The position numbers and the translations under genes were made by a program. The notes under the pieces are model-generated. The model was not told the DNA's origin. It saw only the letters and a program-made list of their open reading frames with translations, and did no database searches. From Sinorhizobium saheli (lineage in GTDB: Bacteria > Pseudomonadota > Alphaproteobacteria > Rhizobiales > Rhizobiaceae): a stretch of DNA of 64,000 bases. Positions 62,172 through 64,000 of the stretch are shown piece after piece; the stretch's first letter is position 1; each line of letters starts with the position of its first letter. The stretch covers positions 124,001 to 188,000 of the forward strand of contig NZ_LNQB01000073.1 in NCBI RefSeq assembly GCF_001651875.1. Direction: 5' to 3'.

Positions 62172-64000
62172 GTGAAAGCCGTGCAGGAACCGAGGAAAGA
62201 GGACAACCGGCCGAAGAGGCGCCACATCTTCCTCAGGATCGATTCCTGGATCGACTCGACGGTATGGAACGCCGGGTTCAGGCTCGGCGAATGGTGGGAG
62301 GACATCACCATCTTCTTCCGCCGCTTCCGCATGCGCGGCTGGAAACGAGTCCTTTTCGAAGTTCTGGGTGAAGGCATGACCTGGGGCACCGTCGGTTCCG
62401 TTCTGATGCTGGCGCTCGCCCTTCCCGCCTTCGAGGAGACCAAGGGCAACTGGCGCGCCCAGGGCGACTTCGCGGTCACCTTCCTCGACCGTTACGGCAA
62501 CGAGATCGGCCATCGCGGCATCATCCATGAGGATTCCGTTCCGATCGACGAGTTGCCGGATCATCTGATCAAGGCCGTGCTGGCGACCGAGGACCGGCGC
62601 TTCTTCGAACATTGGGGCATCGACTTCTTCGGCCTTGCGCGCGCCATGACCGAGAATGCCCGCGCGGGCGGCGTGGTCCAGGGCGGGTCCACCCTCACCC
62701 AGCAGCTCGCGAAGAACCTGTTCCTCTCGAACGAGCGCACGATCGAGCGCAAGATCAAGGAGGCCTTCCTTGCCGTCTGGCTCGAATGCAATCTCTCGAA
62801 GAAGGAGATTCTCCGGCTCTATCTCGACCGCGCCTATATGGGCGGCGGCACCTTCGGCGCAGCGGCCGCCGCGCAATTCTATTTCGGCAAGGCGATCACC
62901 GACATCAATCTTGCCGAGTCCGCGATGCTCGCCGGCCTCTTCAAGGCCCCGGCGCGCTATGCCCCGCATGTAAACCTGCCGGCGGCGCGCGCCCGCGCCA
63001 ACGAGGTCCTGAGCAACATGGTCCAGGGCGGGCTGATGACCGAAGGCCAGGTGATCGCCGCCCGCCTCAATCCGGCAACCGTCATTGACCGCGCCCAGGT
63101 CAAGGCCCCGGATTTCTTCCTCGACTGGGCCTTCGAGGAGGTCCAGCGGATCGCCACGCCCTTCGCCCAGCATTCGCTGATCGTGCGCACGACGATCGAC
63201 ATGGGCCTGCAGCAGGCCGCCGAGGAGTCGGTCGAATCGGGACTCAGGCAGTATGGCGAAAGCTACAAGGTGAAGCAGGGCGCGCTGGTGATGATCGAAC
63301 ACGGCGGCGCCGTGCGCGCCATGGTCGGCGGCCGCGACTATGGCGAAAGCCAGTTCAACCGCGCCACCCGGGCGCTGCGCCAGCCGGGCTCGTCCTTCAA
63401 GGTCTATACCTACGCCGCTGCAATGGAAAAAGGCATGACGCCGGAGACGGTCGTCGTCGATGCGCCCATCACCTGGCGCGGCTGGTCGCCGCAGAACTAC
63501 GGCCGCAGCTATGCCGGCCGCGTGACGCTGATGAACGCCCTGGCACGATCGATCAACACGATACCCGTCCGCCTTGCCAAGGATAAGCTCGGCACCGAGA
63601 TCATCGCCGCGACCGCCAAGAAAATGGGCGTCGAGACGCCGATCCGCACCGACAAGACCATGCCCCTCGGCACTTCGGAAGTCACCGTGCTCGACCAGGC
63701 AACGGCCTATGCCGTCTTCCCGGCCGGCGGTTTCCAGGCGCGACGCCACGGCATCAGCCAGATTCTCAACTATGACGGCGACATTCTCTACGATTTCCGG
63801 CGCGACGCGCCGCCGGCGCAGCGGGTCTTGAGCGAGCAGGCGGTGTCGTCGATGAACCGGATCCTGACCCAGATCCCCGTCATCGGCACGGGGCGCCGCG
63901 CCGCCCTCGACAACGGCATCGTCACCGGCGGCAAAACCGGGACGACGCAAGCCTATCGAGATGCCTGGTTCGTCGGCTTCACGGGCGACTACACCACCGC
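62172..64000 (+). CDS. Class A penicillin-binding protein (bifunctional, PBP1A-like), truncated by window edge
   Basis: A partial coding region of over 600 residues continuing past the window edge. It makes and cross-links peptidoglycan at the inner membrane. A basic cytosolic N-terminus leads to one membrane helix (about 73-90). Glycosyltransferase motifs: ATEDRRFFEHWGID near 138-151 and GGSTLTQQLAKNLF near 174-187, then RKIKEAFLA. Transpeptidase motifs: SSFK with the catalytic serine near 407-410, SIN near 459-461 and KTGTT near 588-592. The start GTG 62172 is uncertain; ATG 62112 and GTG 62181 are in frame. Confidence 0.9.
   Translation, partial: MKAVQEPRKEDNRPKRRHIFLRIDSWIDSTVWNAGFRLGEWWEDITIFFRRFRMRGWKRVLFEVLGEGMTWGTVGSVLMLALALPAFEETKGNWRAQGDFAVTFLDRYGNEIGHRGIIHEDSVPIDELPDHLIKAVLATEDRRFFEHWGIDFFGLARAMTENARAGGVVQGGSTLTQQLAKNLFLSNERTIERKIKEAFLAVWLECNLSKKEILRLYLDRAYMGGGTFGAAAAAQFYFGKAITDINLAESAMLAGLFKAPARYAPHVNLPAARARANEVLSNMVQGGLMTEGQVIAARLNPATVIDRAQVKAPDFFLDWAFEEVQRIATPFAQHSLIVRTTIDMGLQQAAEESVESGLRQYGESYKVKQGALVMIEHGGAVRAMVGGRDYGESQFNRATRALRQPGSSFKVYTYAAAMEKGMTPETVVVDAPITWRGWSPQNYGRSYAGRVTLMNALARSINTIPVRLAKDKLGTEIIAATAKKMGVETPIRTDKTMPLGTSEVTVLDQATAYAVFPAGGFQARRHGISQILNYDGDILYDFRRDAPPAQRVLSEQAVSSMNRILTQIPVIGTGRRAALDNGIVTGGKTGTTQAYRDAWFVGFTGDYTT

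Noticed and set aside
61926-63950. 674-residue open frame antisense to the penicillin-binding protein
   Set aside because: The plus-strand frame carries all glycosyltransferase and transpeptidase motifs, so this is a shadow.

Overview
The window is a GC-rich stretch of ordinary alphaproteobacterial chromosome. Gene content and order point to Sinorhizobium/Ensifer, close to S. meliloti or S. medicae. The main grounds are an arsR-aqpS-arsC operon, the rsh/rpoZ and acpS-lepB-rnc-era blocks, a RopA-type porin, the cycHJKL-degP block beside a feuN-feuP-feuQ set, a pleC-like kinase between pepN and glnE, and rhizobial intergenic repeats (a RIME-like element and several palindromic families). This assignment rests on recognition of protein families and remembered gene order; no search was run. 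I found no transposase, phage gene, CRISPR array, rRNA or plasmid replication gene.

Layout. 0.5-3.2 kb: a phosphodiesterase, then an arsenic operon carrying a decayed low-molecular-weight arsenate reductase remnant and lacking arsH. 3.2-6.8 kb (minus): DUF2062 - acpS - lepB - rnc - era, mostly with overlapping stops and starts. 7.1-10.2 kb (minus): DUF3563 small protein, the (p)ppGpp synthetase/hydrolase and RNA polymerase omega. 10.6-13.0 kb: a NYN-domain protein, a repeat-filled gap, smpB and dapA. 13.3-19.4 kb: lytic transglycosylase, BA14K-type protein, alpha/beta hydrolase, porin and a PilZ-like protein. 19.6 kb: tRNA-Ser(GCU) with a good promoter. 19.9-25.7 kb: aminotransferase, small secreted or membrane proteins, a glutathione transferase, YnfA and AMP nucleosidase. 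25.7-30.2 kb: an envelope-lipid group (flippase-like membrane protein, GT2 + GT39 pair, lipid-kinase-like protein). 30.2-36.2 kb: an HxlR regulator divergent from an oxidoreductase, a two-gene betaine/choline-type ABC unit without an ATPase, and ETF-ubiquinone oxidoreductase. 36.4-40.2 kb: YegD-like Hsp70, uracil-DNA glycosylase, two small ORFs and an EamA exporter. 40.6-48.8 kb: pepN, the PleC-like kinase and glnE. 48.9-57.0 kb (minus): a two-component pair, DegP protease and the cytochrome c maturation operon cycHJKL. 57.2-60.3 kb (minus): a surface lipoprotein and feuQ-feuP-feuN. 60.9-64.0 kb: small proteins and a class A penicillin-binding protein cut by the window edge.

Themes. The genes serve envelope building and quality control (LepB, Slt, PBP, DegP, porin, GT pair, FeuNPQ), RNA and translation housekeeping (RNase III, Era, SmpB, omega), stress and nitrogen regulation (Rsh, GlnE), cell-cycle signalling (PleC-like) and respiration (Ccm, ETF-QO). 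No large novel multi-gene system is evident. The points most worth following are small: a dead ArsC fragment inside a live operon, a perfect hairpin covering the ynfA ribosome-binding site, CtrA-type boxes before the porin and the pleC-like gene, a palindromic repeat family that prefers convergent gene ends, and several short genes that automated callers could miss.
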